Shown one piece after another: positions 1 through 9,861 of a stretch of 64,000 bases of DNA. The position numbers and the translations under genes were made by a program. The notes under the pieces are model-generated. The model made no database searches. It was given only the letters and a program-made list of their open reading frames with translations, and was not told where the DNA came from. Source of the stretch: Amaricoccus solimangrovi. GTDB lineage: Bacteria > Pseudomonadota > Alphaproteobacteria > Rhodobacterales > Rhodobacteraceae. Within the stretch, counting starts at the first letter, position 1, and each line of letters begins with the position of its first letter. The DNA lies in NCBI RefSeq assembly GCF_006385685.1, contig NZ_VFRP01000013.1, positions 1 through 64,000 of the forward strand, written 5' to 3'.

Positions 1-15
1 AGACGCAACCCTTGA

Positions 16-92
<77 letters not shown>

Positions 93-122
93 AGATTTAC
101 GCACAAGATCAAACACTTAAGC

Positions 123-149
123 AAGCCCCGGAGTGACCCTCCGGGGCTT
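123..149 (+). terminator. Hairpin downstream of tRNA-fMet
   Basis: A perfect 11-bp stem, AAGCCCCGGAG / CTCCGGGGCTT, closes a 5-nt loop about 30 bases after the tRNA end. It is followed by TTC rather than a long T run. It most likely ends the tRNA transcript. Confidence 0.7.
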
Positions 150-326
150 CGTTGCGCTTGCGGTCAAGAAGGGGTCAAGGATTCGGGGGTTTCAGAGACA
201 CGGTCAAGCGACGGCGCTCAATCGTCTTCCGTTTCGACCTGAGGCTGAGGACGTTGGAAGTGACCTGCCCCCCGGAAACTCCCTCGCTCTGATGTAGGGT
301 CTGCTCGACCTCGAAGGAGCAGACGA

Positions 327-590
327 ATGAGAAAGAGCCGATTTTCCGAGACGCAGATCATTTCGATGATCAAGGAGCAGGAAGCCGGGATGCCGACGGC
401 CGAGGTGTGCCGAAAGCACGGGCTGAGCCCGAACACGTTCTACAAGTTCAAGTCGAAATACGGCGGCATGAACGCTTCGGACGCGGTGAGGCTGCGGACG
501 TTGGAAGACGAGAACGCGAAGCTGAAGCGGCTCTTGGCGGACGCGATGCTCGACAACACCGTTCTGAAGGATCTTCTAGGAAAGCGCTGA
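327..590 (+). CDS. IS3-family transposase OrfA
   Basis: This 87-residue protein is the DNA-binding OrfA of an IS3 transposase. Residues 1-45 form the HTH_Tnp_1 helix-turn-helix (start MRKSRFSETQIISMIKEQE, then AEVCRKHGLSPNTFYKFKSKYGG). Residues 55-85 form the leucine-zipper-like tail LEDENAKLKRLLADAMLDN ending LKDLLGKR. Length and motifs match the usual OrfA, so it looks intact. A GGAGC sequence lies about ten bases upstream of the ATG. Its partner orfB is truncated, so the protein has no complete transposase to act with. Confidence 0.9.
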   Translation: MRKSRFSETQIISMIKEQEAGMPTAEVCRKHGLSPNTFYKFKSKYGGMNASDAVRLRTLEDENAKLKRLLADAMLDNTVLKDLLGKR

Positions 591-790
591 CGACGCCGAA
601 AGAGCGACGGGCGGCGGCGCTGAAGGCGATGCGGAACCATGACATCTCGCAACGCCACGCCTGCCGCATCGTCGGTGTCGATCCCAAGACCGTCCGGCGC
701 GACCGTCCGCCGGACAACACGGATGTTCGTGAGGCGATGAGGGAGATCGCCGGAAAGCGGCGTCGGTTCGGTTATCGCCGGTGGCCCACC
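581..790 (+). pseudogene. IS3-family transposase OrfB, 5' fragment
   Basis: In the -1 frame relative to orfA, the translation runs KALTTPKERRAA...ISQRHACRIVGVDPKTVRRDRP...KRRRFGYRR. This is the N-terminal helix-turn-helix region of IS407-type OrfB, which is normally about 280 residues. Homology ends after FGYRR, near 785, before the DDE integrase core, so it is inactive. The frame relation to orfA fits the programmed -1 frameshift used by IS3 elements. Confidence 0.82.
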
Positions 791-1804
791 TCACGTGAAA
801 GCAGACTGTAGCCTTTCGATCGTCCAGAAGGCGGCAACGATGCCGATGGCGTAGCTCGAAACAAGGGTGGCGTATCGCGGTATGGTGTAAAGGCGGTTCA
901 GTGCGGCAAGAGCGGTCAGGACGACGGTAATGAACACCATCTGTCCCGCCTCCACACCGACGTTGAACATCAGGAGGGCCAGCGGAACGTCGCCCTGCGG
1001 CAAGCCGAGGTCCTGCAGGGCACCGGCGAAGCCGAAGCCGTGAAGCAGCCCGAAGGCGAACGCAACGACCCAGGGCCATTCGATCGCGATGCTGGTCCTG
1101 CCGCGTTCACGCCGGACCGCCTCGACGGCGACGAGCATGATGCTGGCGGCGATCAGCACTTCGACCGGGCCCGGCGGAAGGCGGAAGAGGCCGAAGGTCG
1201 CGAGGGCGAGCGTGATCGAATGCGCGACGGTGAAGGCGGTAACGGTCTTCACCAACATCCGCCAGTCGCGGACGATCAGCAGCAGCGCGAGGACGAAGAG
1301 CAGGTGGTCGATGCCGGAGAGGATGTGGTCGATCCCCTGCCGCAGGTAGGTCATGGCGATGGCGATGGCGATGGCGAGCGCGCCGCGGTCCGGATCGAGT
1401 TCGATCCATGGGCTCGAGGGCCGGACGAGTTCGGTCGCGTAGCCGCCGTCGCCGTCACCGATGCGGACAAGGACGTCGGTGATCGTCGCCTCCAGTCCGA
1501 CAAACGCGATCCGCTCGCCGGCGAGACCGCCTGGGAGCGCGATCATCTGGCGCTCGACGCGGGAGCCTGGAAGGGCCTGCACGCGCGGCGGAGAGATGGT
1601 TTCGGCCGCTTCAGGCAGGGACAGCACGACCGGGAGCGGAGCGCCGGAGAGGACGGGCGTGCGCCAGATCAGCGTGTATTGCTCGGGGCCCGTTGGATCG
1701 ATCTGCAGGTACGCCGGGCGCACATCGTGGGCGGAGACCTGCCCTGCCCACGACAGCGGGATGAGCAGCGTCAGGACCGCCGCGACGAGGTCGCGCCGGA
1801 TCAT
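791..1804 (-). CDS. HupE/UreJ-like membrane protein
   Basis: This is a 337-residue protein with an N-terminal signal peptide (residues 1-25, ...LLIPLSWAGQVSAHD). An extracytoplasmic segment of about 110 residues follows, then about six membrane helices. The helical part begins near YLRQGIDHILSGIDHLLFVLALLLI, the His/Asp-rich first helix of the HupE_UreJ_2 family, and includes FGLLHGFGFAGAL. HupE/UreJ relatives are proposed nickel or cobalt permeases, but the metal is not known for this subfamily. The ATG at 1804 is chosen because it overlaps the isomerase stop by 4 bp (ATGA) and places the signal peptide correctly; a longer upstream reading exists but would run through the neighbour. It is the last gene of the DUF3604 operon. 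Confidence 0.82.
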   Translation of the reverse strand: MIRRDLVAAVLTLLIPLSWAGQVSAHDVRPAYLQIDPTGPEQYTLIWRTPVLSGAPLPVVLSLPEAAETISPPRVQALPGSRVERQMIALPGGLAGERIAFVGLEATITDVLVRIGDGDGGYATELVRPSSPWIELDPDRGALAIAIAIAMTYLRQGIDHILSGIDHLLFVLALLLIVRDWRMLVKTVTAFTVAHSITLALATFGLFRLPPGPVEVLIAASIMLVAVEAVRRERGRTSIAIEWPWVVAFAFGLLHGFGFAGALQDLGLPQGDVPLALLMFNVGVEAGQMVFITVVLTALAALNRLYTIPRYATLVSSYAIGIVAAFWTIERLQSAFT

Positions 1805-2733
1805 CGTCCCAGCGCCTGCGCGCTTCGACCCATTGTGGCCGCGGGCGCGAGGTCGACGGTGGCGGGATCGGGGATGACGATGGTGTAGCGCAAGAGCATC
1901 TCGTCGTAGGCGCGCGCGCGGATCTCGCGGTAGCGCTCGTCGAGCCACGCGGAGCGGACGTCCTCGCGGATCGTTTCGAAGTCGGCGGGGCGTCCGGGCT
2001 CCAGAGTGTCGATCCAGACTAGGTGCCAGCCGTAGCCCGAGCGGATCGGCCCTGCCCAACGGCCTTGCGGCTGCGCGAGCAGCTCATCGGAAAAGGCCGG
2101 ACCGAACTCCTTGGCGATCTCATCAGGGGTGCGGCCGCCGTAGTAGTCGCGGAACATGAAGCGGTCGGCCATGCCCGGGAGCCGCGGGTCGTCGGGGGCG
2201 ACCGCCGCCAGCGTCGGCAGCGCCTGGGAAGCGGCGATCCGGGCGCCCTCGGGCCCGTGTGCGTCCAGGGAGAAGTAGAGGTGGCGGAAGCTGACGCGGG
2301 GCGGCAGGGCGAAGCGGTCCGCGTTCTCGACGTACCAGGCGCGCAGTTCGTCCTCTGACGGCTCGTCGAAGGTGGCGAGATCGGCGAGCAGGAAGTCCAT
2401 CTTCTGGGCAAGGCGCCGCGCGATGATCTCGTCTTCCTGGTCGAGGCCCAGCGACACCGCCTCACGCACCAGTATTCGCTGGGTCGCTTCCTGCTGGGCG
2501 AGTTCGCGCATCTGGTCCGGCGAGGGCAGAGGGCGTCCCTGCGACAGCCAGACCAGTGCCATCCGGCGCAGGTCATCCTCGGTGATCTCGATCCGCACCG
2601 GGTCCGGTGGCGGCGCGGCCTGCGGCGAGAAGGCGGTCCAGGCCGCGAAGAGCACGCCGCCCGCGACCAGGAAGTGCGTCAGCGGATCGCGCAGTATGTG
2701 CCGCATCCAGCCCAGGGGGGCGCGTTCAGCCAT
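1801..2733 (-). CDS. Parvulin-type peptidyl-prolyl isomerase, membrane-anchored
   Basis: A 310-residue PpiC/SurA-like protein. One N-terminal membrane anchor (about residues 15-35, THFLVAGGVLFAAW) is followed by a helical SurA-N-like region with LAQQEATQRILVREAVSLGL. A parvulin-type domain (about 135-240) contains VSFRHLYFS and SGYGWHLVWID, the latter matching the conserved G-x-H of the fold. It probably acts in the periplasm on a secreted partner from the same operon. The ATG at 2733 overlaps the upstream stop by 8 bp, and its own stop overlaps the hupE-like start by 4 bp, so translation looks coupled. Key catalytic residues of this divergent group are not certain, so isomerase activity is inferred. 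Confidence 0.83.
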   Translation of the reverse strand: MAERAPLGWMRHILRDPLTHFLVAGGVLFAAWTAFSPQAAPPPDPVRIEITEDDLRRMALVWLSQGRPLPSPDQMRELAQQEATQRILVREAVSLGLDQEDEIIARRLAQKMDFLLADLATFDEPSEDELRAWYVENADRFALPPRVSFRHLYFSLDAHGPEGARIAASQALPTLAAVAPDDPRLPGMADRFMFRDYYGGRTPDEIAKEFGPAFSDELLAQPQGRWAGPIRSGYGWHLVWIDTLEPGRPADFETIREDVRSAWLDERYREIRARAYDEMLLRYTIVIPDPATVDLAPAATMGRSAQALGR

Positions 2734-3790
2734 CGGGCAGTTCCAACTTCGATGCGGCAGCCGTATCGGGGCTCCGCTGGACATAGCTCAGCGCCGCGAA
2801 GGCCCCGGCTGGGTCGGGTATGGCGCCGGCGTTGAGCAGCGTCACATATTCGGCGGTCGCGCTCCACTCTTCCCAGGCGGCAAGATCCATGGCGACGAAG
2901 CCCGCCATGGGCGGCCGGGAGCGGAGGAACCTGCGATACGCCGCCGCCACGTCTCCGCGCGGCACCGCCGCGTCGGCCTCGCCGTGTAGGCGAAGCGCCA
3001 GCAGGGCCGCCTCGATCTCGTCGAGGCCCCGTGACCGGTCGAGGAAGTAGCGTTCCTCGATCCGTCCTATCCGCGAAGGGCCGCGCAGCTCTAGATCGGC
3101 GGCAAGGAGTGCGGCGAGATCGCTCGCGTCGCGGGACTGCCACGCCCTGTCGAGCCGCCCGTCGAGCCACGCCTCCGCGGCCTCGTCGCCGGTTGCGCCG
3201 AGCATGTGGATGTAGGCCGCCCGGTGCGCCGGATGCGCCTCGTTCCGGAGGTGCTGCAGGATCTCCGGGGTCGTCATGGCGCGACCGAGGTCGAGGATCA
3301 CCGGATAGGGCGCGCGGGCAAGGTCTCCGTGCGCGATGGCCTCAATTTGCGGGTCGTCGCTCCGGAGTTCCTGCACCGCCAGTGCCAGCCGGGCGCGCCA
3401 CTGCGCCGCCGCATCGTCAGCCTTCCCGTCGGGGGCCGGTGTCAGAGCCACCTTGCGCAGCCACGCAGCGTTGGTCTCCGCGACCTCGCCCAGTGCGCTC
3501 CAGCGATGGCCCAAGGCATCGCGCAGGAACAGTTTGGACCGTGCCCCGTCGGAGGGGGCCGCGTCGGCCAGAGCCGCCGGGTCGACAGGCGCCGAGCCCT
3601 TGATGTCCGCAACGATGCGCCAGCCATCCGCGCCGTCCGGTACGGCAAGGAGGGCGCGGTCCGCGTTGTCGAGGCGCTCGCCCGGCGAGATCTCGAGGGC
3701 CGAGAGGCAGATCGCGCAAGCCAGCGCGGGCCCCGCAGATGCGGCCCCGGCAAGCGCCAGGACCGCGTGTGACAGGAGCAGCCTCCTCAC
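2726..3790 (-). CDS. Secreted protein of unknown function with CxxC
   Basis: I do not recognise this 354-residue protein. It has a clear signal peptide ([20 protein letters not shown]) followed directly by an ACAIC motif (Cys25, Cys28), which could bind metal or form a disulfide. The rest is Ala/Leu/Arg-rich and predominantly helical, with repeat-like stretches ([28 protein letters not shown]) reminiscent of HEAT-type helices. It starts with GTG, overlapping the DUF3604 stop by 4 bp (GTGA). Its position between DUF3604 and the isomerase in a tightly coupled operon suggests a shared extracytoplasmic role. Confidence 0.7.
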   Translation of the reverse strand: MRRLLLSHAVLALAGAASAGPALACAICLSALEISPGERLDNADRALLAVPDGADGWRIVADIKGSAPVDPAALADAAPSDGARSKLFLRDALGHRWSALGEVAETNAAWLRKVALTPAPDGKADDAAAQWRARLALAVQELRSDDPQIEAIAHGDLARAPYPVILDLGRAMTTPEILQHLRNEAHPAHRAAYIHMLGATGDEAAEAWLDGRLDRAWQSRDASDLAALLAADLELRGPSRIGRIEERYFLDRSRGLDEIEAALLALRLHGEADAAVPRGDVAAAYRRFLRSRPPMAGFVAMDLAAWEEWSATAEYVTLLNAGAIPDPAGAFAALSYVQRSPDTAAASKLELPDG

Positions 3791-6171
3791 GGCGATGTCG
3801 TCGGCGGCTCCGCCGGAACCTGGGCGTCGGTAATCTCGGTGCCGAGGAACACCGGCGGGTCGATGACCTTATAGTTGACGTAGCCGAACTCGTTGCTGCG
3901 GGCGAAGTAGTAGGTCGGCTTCGCCTCGGTGCTGCTGGCCGTCGTTGCGCCCGAGGTGCTGCTTGCGCCGCGGCTCGAAGGATCGAGTTTGTAGACGGTA
4001 TAGCCGTAGTCGCGGTTGCCGAAGTTGGTCACCAGCTTCCCGTCCGCGATCGACCACGCGCTGTTCGCCTCGCCGAGGTAGGAGTGACGCGCGAGGTCGC
4101 CGAACTCGGACGGCTGCGGGATGCGCGGATCGACATTCATGATCATGAACAGGCCGTCCTCGGTCCACCGCGTCTTGAAGGAGCCGCCGGTGACGGTGTT
4201 CTTCAGCCAGAGGTACTTGGCCGACACGAGGGTCTTGAGTTCGTCGTCGATGAGCGCCACCGCGCCCTTGCCCGTCAGGTCATCCACCGTCATGCCGGCC
4301 ACTGCCTTGGCGCGCGCGTCGGACGTGGGCGTGTACCAGATCGGCGAGGACCAGGCGCGCTCCTGCACCGTCGCGGCCACCATCTCGGGCGGCGAGATGC
4401 CCATCTCCCTGGCCTGGATCGTGGTCCAGCGCGGCGTCGGCACGGCAAGTGCCCGGGCGTAGTAGAACGCATCGAGCGACGGGTCGAAGTCCGGGTCGGT
4501 CCAGACCGTGATCAGTTCGGCCGCGCCGGTCGTGTCGTCGTAGGTCGCGCTCGCGATGTCGACGGTCGACTCGATGGCCGGCACCTTGCCGGTGACCGGG
4601 TCAGGCTGTCGGTCGCCCCACCAGACCACGTCATGGACCTTCTCGTAGGACTGGCCGTTCACCGACCATCCCTTGACGATCTGGATGCGGTCGAGGTTCG
4701 CGGCGGACGGATCCTTGACCGCCCAGACGATGAAGTGCGGCGCGGTTCCGCCCGAGCGTGTCACCGCCGGCGGAGCGGTCAGATCGCCGCCCATCGGGAC
4801 TCCGCCCGCATAGCCCGCCTCCACCCAGTCGTCGCGGCCCGCGTCGTTGCTCGCGTAGTCCCAGCCTCCGAAGAAGCGGATCTGCATCCGGGGACCGCTG
4901 GTGGCGAAGGTCTCCTTGCGCTGCATCGCCTCGAAGAGGCTTGCGCGCGTATTTTCCTCGGCCCAGACGCCGCTCAGGCCGGCAGGGTTCTCGAACCGCA
5001 CATCGAGCCCGGTGAAGTTGTGGCCGGCCATACGCTCGCGCATGGTGCCGTCGAGTCGGGCGTGGCCGCCGAAGAAGTTCTCTTGCCGGTAGGGCACGCC
5101 AGTGTTGTGCGAGTCGGATCCACCGACCACGCCGGTCTTGTAGGGGTTATAGCCCCTTGCCTGCTGCATCGCGATGCCGTCCTTGAGCGCCTGACGGACG
5201 TAGCTGCCGCCCAGCGTGACGAACTGCCCCTCCGGGTTGCCGAGCAGGAAGTTCAGGATCTCGAAGTTGGCGAACTCGTCGGTCGGGGACAGCAGCGGAT
5301 GCGTCTCGGACGCGCCCTTGATCTGCTTGATCTCGGTCAGCCTTTCGTTGCGCTCGCGCGACTCCGCCCATGCCTGGTCGATGGGGCGCCCCTGCATGTC
5401 AACCTCGGTCGGAAACATGATCCCGCCCGAAACGTTCGCGTTGTGCGAGATCGCCAGCAGTTCGTTGCCCGCCGCGCGCTGCTGGTCCATCCACGCCCAG
5501 AGGTCCGACGGCGTCTCGCTGTCGAGCGCGCTGAACGGTCGGTCCGGAACCTTGGCGCAGTCCTTGAAGTAGATGTTGCGGTGCATGTTCCGGAAGTTGG
5601 GCGTGGAGGTCCATTCGTACGAGCAGAAGGCGGTGAACTTGCCGGGCTCGTTCGCCGCGTCGGCGGCCTCGTTGTTCTGCTTCCAGACGGTGTCGGTGAT
5701 GTCGGGCTTGATCAGGTCCGCGATCGGCTTGCCCTCGATCATGCTGCCGCCAAGCCAGAGGTAGATCTTCTGGATGTCGGCCGGGTCGTGGACCACGAGT
5801 TGCGTGGCGACGGGCAGCTTGCTGATCGAGGAACTGGGATCGTTCGCCAGACGCACGACACCGGCGTATTCGGAGTGGTCGGTCACTCCCACCCAGTCGA
5901 GCGGCGTGGTGATCTGGATGTCGTAGCCCAGCGGATGCTTGATCGGTTCGCCCTTGGCGTATTTGTAGGCGTCCGCCGGCCCGGTGAGGTGGTTGCCGAA
6001 GATGTAGGCGTCGAACGACCAGCTGGTGTGCACGTGCTGCTCGCCAAAGAACGCCTGCCGGCTCGCTGGATCGGCGTCCTGCGCGACGGCCGGGACGGGC
6101 AGCATGAACGTCGCGGCTGTCAAAGCCAGAAGCCGGCGCCGCTCTGGGCGGGCCGTAGGTGATCGCGTCAT
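3787..6171 (-). CDS. DUF3604 family protein (PHP-like), exported
   Basis: A 794-residue DUF3604 protein. The start at 6171 has a strong AGGAGG site 7 bases upstream; longer upstream readings lack one. Residues 8-31 contain a twin-arginine-like stretch (ERRRLLAL) and a cleavable signal ending AVAQ, so Tat export is possible. The fold is PHP-like: EQHVHTS (His46, His48) and GVTDHSEY (Asp98, His99) supply probable metal ligands, and later [10 protein letters not shown] and [19 protein letters not shown] are typical of the family. The biochemical reaction of DUF3604 is not established; a metal-dependent hydrolase is plausible. It is the second gene of a five-gene operon with a MetA-like outer-membrane protein, suggesting it handles an imported hydrophobic or phosphorylated substrate. 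Confidence 0.9.
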   Translation of the reverse strand: MTRSPTARPERRRLLALTAATFMLPVPAVAQDADPASRQAFFGEQHVHTSWSFDAYIFGNHLTGPADAYKYAKGEPIKHPLGYDIQITTPLDWVGVTDHSEYAGVVRLANDPSSSISKLPVATQLVVHDPADIQKIYLWLGGSMIEGKPIADLIKPDITDTVWKQNNEAADAANEPGKFTAFCSYEWTSTPNFRNMHRNIYFKDCAKVPDRPFSALDSETPSDLWAWMDQQRAAGNELLAISHNANVSGGIMFPTEVDMQGRPIDQAWAESRERNERLTEIKQIKGASETHPLLSPTDEFANFEILNFLLGNPEGQFVTLGGSYVRQALKDGIAMQQARGYNPYKTGVVGGSDSHNTGVPYRQENFFGGHARLDGTMRERMAGHNFTGLDVRFENPAGLSGVWAEENTRASLFEAMQRKETFATSGPRMQIRFFGGWDYASNDAGRDDWVEAGYAGGVPMGGDLTAPPAVTRSGGTAPHFIVWAVKDPSAANLDRIQIVKGWSVNGQSYEKVHDVVWWGDRQPDPVTGKVPAIESTVDIASATYDDTTGAAELITVWTDPDFDPSLDAFYYARALAVPTPRWTTIQAREMGISPPEMVAATVQERAWSSPIWYTPTSDARAKAVAGMTVDDLTGKGAVALIDDELKTLVSAKYLWLKNTVTGGSFKTRWTEDGLFMIMNVDPRIPQPSEFGDLARHSYLGEANSAWSIADGKLVTNFGNRDYGYTVYKLDPSSRGASSTSGATTASSTEAKPTYYFARSNEFGYVNYKVIDPPVFLGTEITDAQVPAEPPTTSP

Positions 6172-6226
6172 TGGTACCCTCCTCACTCCAGCCTCCGACC
6201 GGATTGTCCCGAGAAATACTGCGGGG

Positions 6227-7264
6227 TCATTTCTTCCCGGCCCCGGCCCCGGCCGCAAGGGCGGAGACCGGGATGTTGACGGTCAGGAACACGCTTCCGC
6301 CCTCGGGCCTGTTCCGGACATCGAATTCATAGTAGCCGCGCAAATTCGCGTAGATCGGCACGCCGTTCACGTCGAAGTTGTATCCGATCTGGGGGCCGAC
6401 GGCGAAGGTCCGGCTCTCGAAGTCGCCGAGCGCCTCCGGCTGCCCCTCGTCGGACGTCAGCTGCACGTAGGCGTAGCCGACGACACCTACGAACAACTTC
6501 TCTCTCAGGAAGCGCGACATGCCGACGTCGAGGTGCCAGTCGGTGCCGCTGGTGTACTGGGTGTCGGGGTTCTCAAAGTTGTAGGTCAGCCCCGACGTCG
6601 CCGAGAACTCCCACCCGGTCTTGGTGTTCAGGTACGTATAGGCGCCGCCGGCATCGACCGCTACATGGCCAAGTCCGAGGTTGGACAGGCGATCAGGATC
6701 GTAGTCGCCCACCGGGATGTTGCCCGTCAGATAGGCCATCCAGTTGTGGACGCCGCGGCTCCAGAAGAGCTGCGCGGTCGGATAGATGTCGCCCCACCCG
6801 CTCACCTGGTCGCTCCTCTCGACGGCAAGCCCGTCGAGCCCGACCTCCGTCGACACATCGTTCCAGCCGGGAAAGAACGCCAGCGAAAAGCTGGGACGCG
6901 CACCAAGCCAGGTGGCGTTCGGCGTCCAGGTGGGGGCAAAGAACTGGGCGAAGAAGCTGGTGTCGAGATCGAAGCTGAGCTCTCCGCCGCGCTCGATGCC
7001 ACGGTCGGCGCCTGCGCGGCCCGAATAGTAATAGGTCTGCATCGGCAGCGAGACCCCAGCGTCGGGCGCAATCGCCGCGAAACTCCCGTATTGTCCGGGC
7101 AGCCAGAAGCTCGCACCTCCCTCATCGCCCAACGCGACGCCTGACGGAATGGCCAGAATGACAAACGACAGGATTCCGGCCCGAGCCGATCGCGGGGGAC
7201 CCTTCGCACACCCCGCGCTTCGCAAAAAAGGTGGCCGCGAACTTGAAGGACGCACGAATTTCAA
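6227..7264 (-). CDS. MetA-like outer-membrane beta-barrel protein (Phenol_MetA_deg family)
   Basis: Up to 345 residues. After a signal peptide (about residues 30-46, ILSFVILAIPSGVALG) the protein is rich in alternating aromatic beta strands: FWLPGQYGSFAA, NWMAYLTGNIPVGDYDP, LSNLGLGHVAVDAGGAYTYLN. It ends in YANLRGYYEFDVRNRPEGGSVFLTVNIPV, as in the Phenol_MetA_deg / transporter family of outer-membrane proteins often found with aromatic degradation genes. The annotated start is a TTG at 7264 and a GTG nine bases in is equally possible; neither has a convincing ribosome site, so the N-terminus is uncertain. It heads the DUF3604 operon, 55 bp upstream of that gene, and probably admits its substrate. 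Confidence 0.82.
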   Translation of the reverse strand: MKFVRPSSSRPPFLRSAGCAKGPPRSARAGILSFVILAIPSGVALGDEGGASFWLPGQYGSFAAIAPDAGVSLPMQTYYYSGRAGADRGIERGGELSFDLDTSFFAQFFAPTWTPNATWLGARPSFSLAFFPGWNDVSTEVGLDGLAVERSDQVSGWGDIYPTAQLFWSRGVHNWMAYLTGNIPVGDYDPDRLSNLGLGHVAVDAGGAYTYLNTKTGWEFSATSGLTYNFENPDTQYTSGTDWHLDVGMSRFLREKLFVGVVGYAYVQLTSDEGQPEALGDFESRTFAVGPQIGYNFDVNGVPIYANLRGYYEFDVRNRPEGGSVFLTVNIPVSALAAGAGAGKK

Positions 7265-8124
7265 CGATCAAGAACCCCACTTTGGTCGTCCGCCAGTCAC
7301 ACGTCGGGGGCCGTGTGTTTGCGGCCGTTTCGCGGGCGGACCACGCCGCTTCGGTTACGCAGGGTAACGCCAATGAATGTCTCCGCCACTCATTTTGCGC
7401 CAACTTCGCCGAGTCTGGCCGGTCGCGCGGGGGCCGTCGCACCCCCGATGATCTCGGTCGCCGCGCTGGCCGGTGTGCCTGCGTGGGTTCGCGAGACCTT
7501 CGGGGACGGGGTTCTGCGGCACGGGAACCATGCGGCGGCGCTCGACATCGAGCTGATCGAGGATCAGGACTGTTTCATCCCGCAGGCCACGATGACGAGC
7601 TTCCTGTACGAGGTCGAGCGCCGAGCCGGTGAGGAGAACCTCGGGCTGCTCCTTACACCTTACCTCACGTTCCAGACCTACGGACACTGGGCCGACTACG
7701 TGCTGGCGGCGGAGACCCTGCGGGGCGCTATCGACCGAGCGGTGTCGACCTTGGGATACCATACATCTGGCGATCGGATGGAACTCTCAGTTGTGCGCGG
7801 CGCGGCGAGACTCAGCTACTACAACGCCACTCGGGGACGCGCCGGGTATGCTCACGTCGCAGTCGGAACTGCGGGCGTCCTGCTCGACCTCATCCGGTCG
7901 TACCTCTCCTCCGATTGGCGGCCGGAGTTACTCACACTCGATATTCTTCGGCCGCGGAAGGCTGCGCCGTTCGAAGACGCATTCCTCTGTCCCATCGCGT
8001 TCGAAGCAAACGCCGTGTCAGTCTTCTTTGGTGCCCGCTTCCTCAACCACTCTCGCAGAAGGCACCTACGCACCGGTCATCTAACGCTCGAAGACCTCGC
8101 TCGTCAGCGCTTCAACCCGACTAG

Positions 8125-8995
8125 GCCGTGTGGACGAATTGACTCAGGTATCGCTTTCCGGGTTCCCGCGCTGCGACTTGTCTGATTCATGGAGAGCCGA
8201 CCTTGGGAGGGTTGGCGATGTCCACGAAGATGAACGAAGCGGATTGGGTGATGGCGGTCGAGGTATTCCGGGCCTGCCTGCCGGCGCGCGGGGCGAAGGC
8301 TCGGAACGACCGGCTGTTCCTGGAGGCGCTGCACTTCTTCGCGGTTCACAACATCATCTGGCGGGCACTGCCGGAGCGGTTCGGTCCCTGGAACAGCGTC
8401 TGGAAGCGGTTCTCGCGCCTGAGCCAGGCGGGGGTGTTCGAGGCATTCTTCGCCCTGCTCGCCGAATGCAGCCGCACGGCGCATGTCACGCAGATGTTCG
8501 ACAGCACGGTCGTACGCGCCCACGTCTCGGCGGCCGGCGCCAAAGGGGGGCCGAGACGCAGGGACTGGGGCGCTCGCGGGGCGGATACTCCACGAAAATC
8601 CATCTGAAGACCGACTTCGACGGCCATCCGCTCGCCTTCGAGATCACCGGGGGCGAGAAGGCCGACGCGCCGATGTTCGAGACCCTCCTGCGCCTCGGCC
8701 CGGACACCGCGCCGCGCGCCGTCGTCGCCGACAAGGGCTATGACAGCCGCGCCAATCGCGCCGCCGCCCGTGCCCTCGGCGCCATCCCGGTGATCCCGGT
8801 CAAGGCCAACGCCGCCAACCCGCCGAAGCACTTCGGCCGCGCGCTCTATCGCGGCCGAGCCCGCATCGAGCAGGCCGTCGGGAAGCTGAAGCGCTTCAAG
8901 CGCATCGCCCTGCGCTGCGAGAAGACCAGGACAAACTTCTCTTCCTTCGTCGCCCTCGCCATCGGCTTTATCTTGGTTCAATTCGTCCACACGGC
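8125..8995 (+). mobile_element. IS5-family (IS427-group) insertion sequence, complete
   Basis: An 871-bp element with perfect 18-bp terminal inverted repeats (GCCGTGTGGACGAATTGA at 8125-8142 and its complement at 8978-8995). It is flanked on both sides by CTAG (8121-8124 and 8996-8999). CTAG is self-complementary, so the duplication could equally be TA with ends one base longer. Size, ends and two-frame transposase match the IS427 group. The intact ends and clean target site indicate a recent insertion, and the element may still be active. Confidence 0.93.
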
Positions 8996-8999
8996 CTAG
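8218..8999 (+). CDS. IS5-family (IS427-group) transposase, made by frameshift
   Basis: Two overlapping frames encode one transposase. The first (8218-8607, MSTKMNEADWVMAVEVF...) supplies the DUF4096-type N-terminal domain and the first catalytic Asp (VTQMFDSTVVRAH). The second (to 8999) supplies RSRGGYSTKIH, the second Asp (VVADKGYDS) and the Glu region (RARIEQAVGKLKRFKRIA). The frames join by -1 slippage at the A-then-G run 8541-8550 (AAAGGGGGG), a usual arrangement in this group. GGGAGGG precedes the ATG. The terminal TAG is partly supplied by the flanking CTAG target, so the stop codon depends on the insertion site. Confidence 0.9.
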
Positions 9000-9330
9000 T
9001 TTCGAAGACTTCTCGGGGGCGGTCATTGCGCAGGTCTGGGCCCAGGTTCTGGCGGGCGCCACTTCGATTGACGGCGCCGCGCATGCGTTGGACACCAACG
9101 TGCGGACGCTGCAGCGGACGCTGAACCGGGAGGGCCTCGATTACCGTGGTCTGGTGAACGTGATCCGGGTTCAGCGCGCTAGGGAACTCCTCGGAGGCAC
9201 GCAGATGTCGATCACCGACATCTCCAGCCAACTCGGCTACTCGGCACCGGCCAACTTCGCACGCGCGTTCCGTAGGATCACCGGGGTTGCTCCGAGCGAC
9301 TTCCGCATGTTTTGCCGGCGTTCCCTATGA

Positions 9331-9861
9331 CAACGGGCCGTCACCGATCCGCGCCAACCGGGTCGGCGAGGTGCTGGAAGATGTTCAGTCTCTCGATGCG
9401 GCCGCGAATGGTGAAGACGACACGGCGGGGCACAATACAAGCTGTTTCCAAAGCACCGGCGAGAGTTCGATTTCTGATCCGTCGCGCCGAGAGCCGCTGG
9501 GATCGAAGTGCTTAGCCAAGCGTCGACAAATTTGGCTATGTCTGAAAAGCGTGTTGTTTCTGGTTTGTTCTGATATCTGAATGGAGTGCGCAGGGCTTGC
9601 GCGCAGCGTTTGGATGGAGGAGGGGATGGACTTGGGATCCAACCTTCTCCACCGACGACCACACACCTTCTGCTAACAGGTAGGCAATATGGCCGCCGCT
9701 TACCAAGAGCAGAATCAGAAGGCGACTATGATAACAGCGAAGACTCAGCTACCCCGCATTTCTCGCCGGAAGCTTCGTGAAGGTGACGACGGGCGGGATC
9801 ATGCCGCCGCGCGACGGCGGCGGGGCGATCGGGCACGGCCGCGCGTGGCGCCTCGGGGCGA
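9331..9861 (+). other. 530 bp without a recognisable gene
   Basis: Between the end of the AraC pseudogene and the GTA relic there is no ORF with convincing coding character. The middle (about 9500-9720) is noticeably AT-richer than the surroundings. On the minus strand near 9345-9415 a short translation (VVFTIRGRIERLNIFQHL...) looks protein-like, but I cannot assign it. The stretch is most likely debris from past insertions and deletions. Confidence 0.5.

Larger units (their letters stand above)
261..790 (+). mobile_element. Truncated IS3-family element (IS407-like)
   Basis: The left end begins with TG followed by a C-run (TGACCTGCCCCCCGG, 261-275), typical of IS407-type ends in the IS3 family. 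It carries a full orfA and only the first ~70 codons of orfB. The sequence stops abruptly at the stop codon of the neighbouring hupE-like gene (791), so the right half and right terminal repeat are deleted. The element cannot transpose on its own. Confidence 0.85.
7373..9330 (+). pseudogene. AraC-family regulator interrupted by an IS427-group element
   Basis: The 5' part (7373-8124) encodes an Arabinose_bd-type sensor domain with PQATMTSFLYEVERRAGEENLGL and TPYLTFQTYGHWADYVLAAETL. The 3' part (8996-9330) encodes the AraC helix-turn-helix, with ALDTNVRTLQRTLNREGLDY and MSITDISSQLGYSAPANFARAF. Removing the insertion and one copy of CTAG restores one frame across the junction (...RFNPTSFEDFSGAV...), giving about 360 residues, the normal length. 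As it stands the reading frame enters the IS and stops at 8185, so no HTH domain is attached. It is divergent from the MetA/DUF3604 operon and was very likely its activator. A GTG at 7313 is an alternative start. Confidence 0.93.

Noticed and set aside
3739-6162. Plus-strand ORF of 807 codons opposite DUF3604
   Set aside because: Same kind of antisense frame; the minus strand has clear DUF3604 motifs and a ribosome site.
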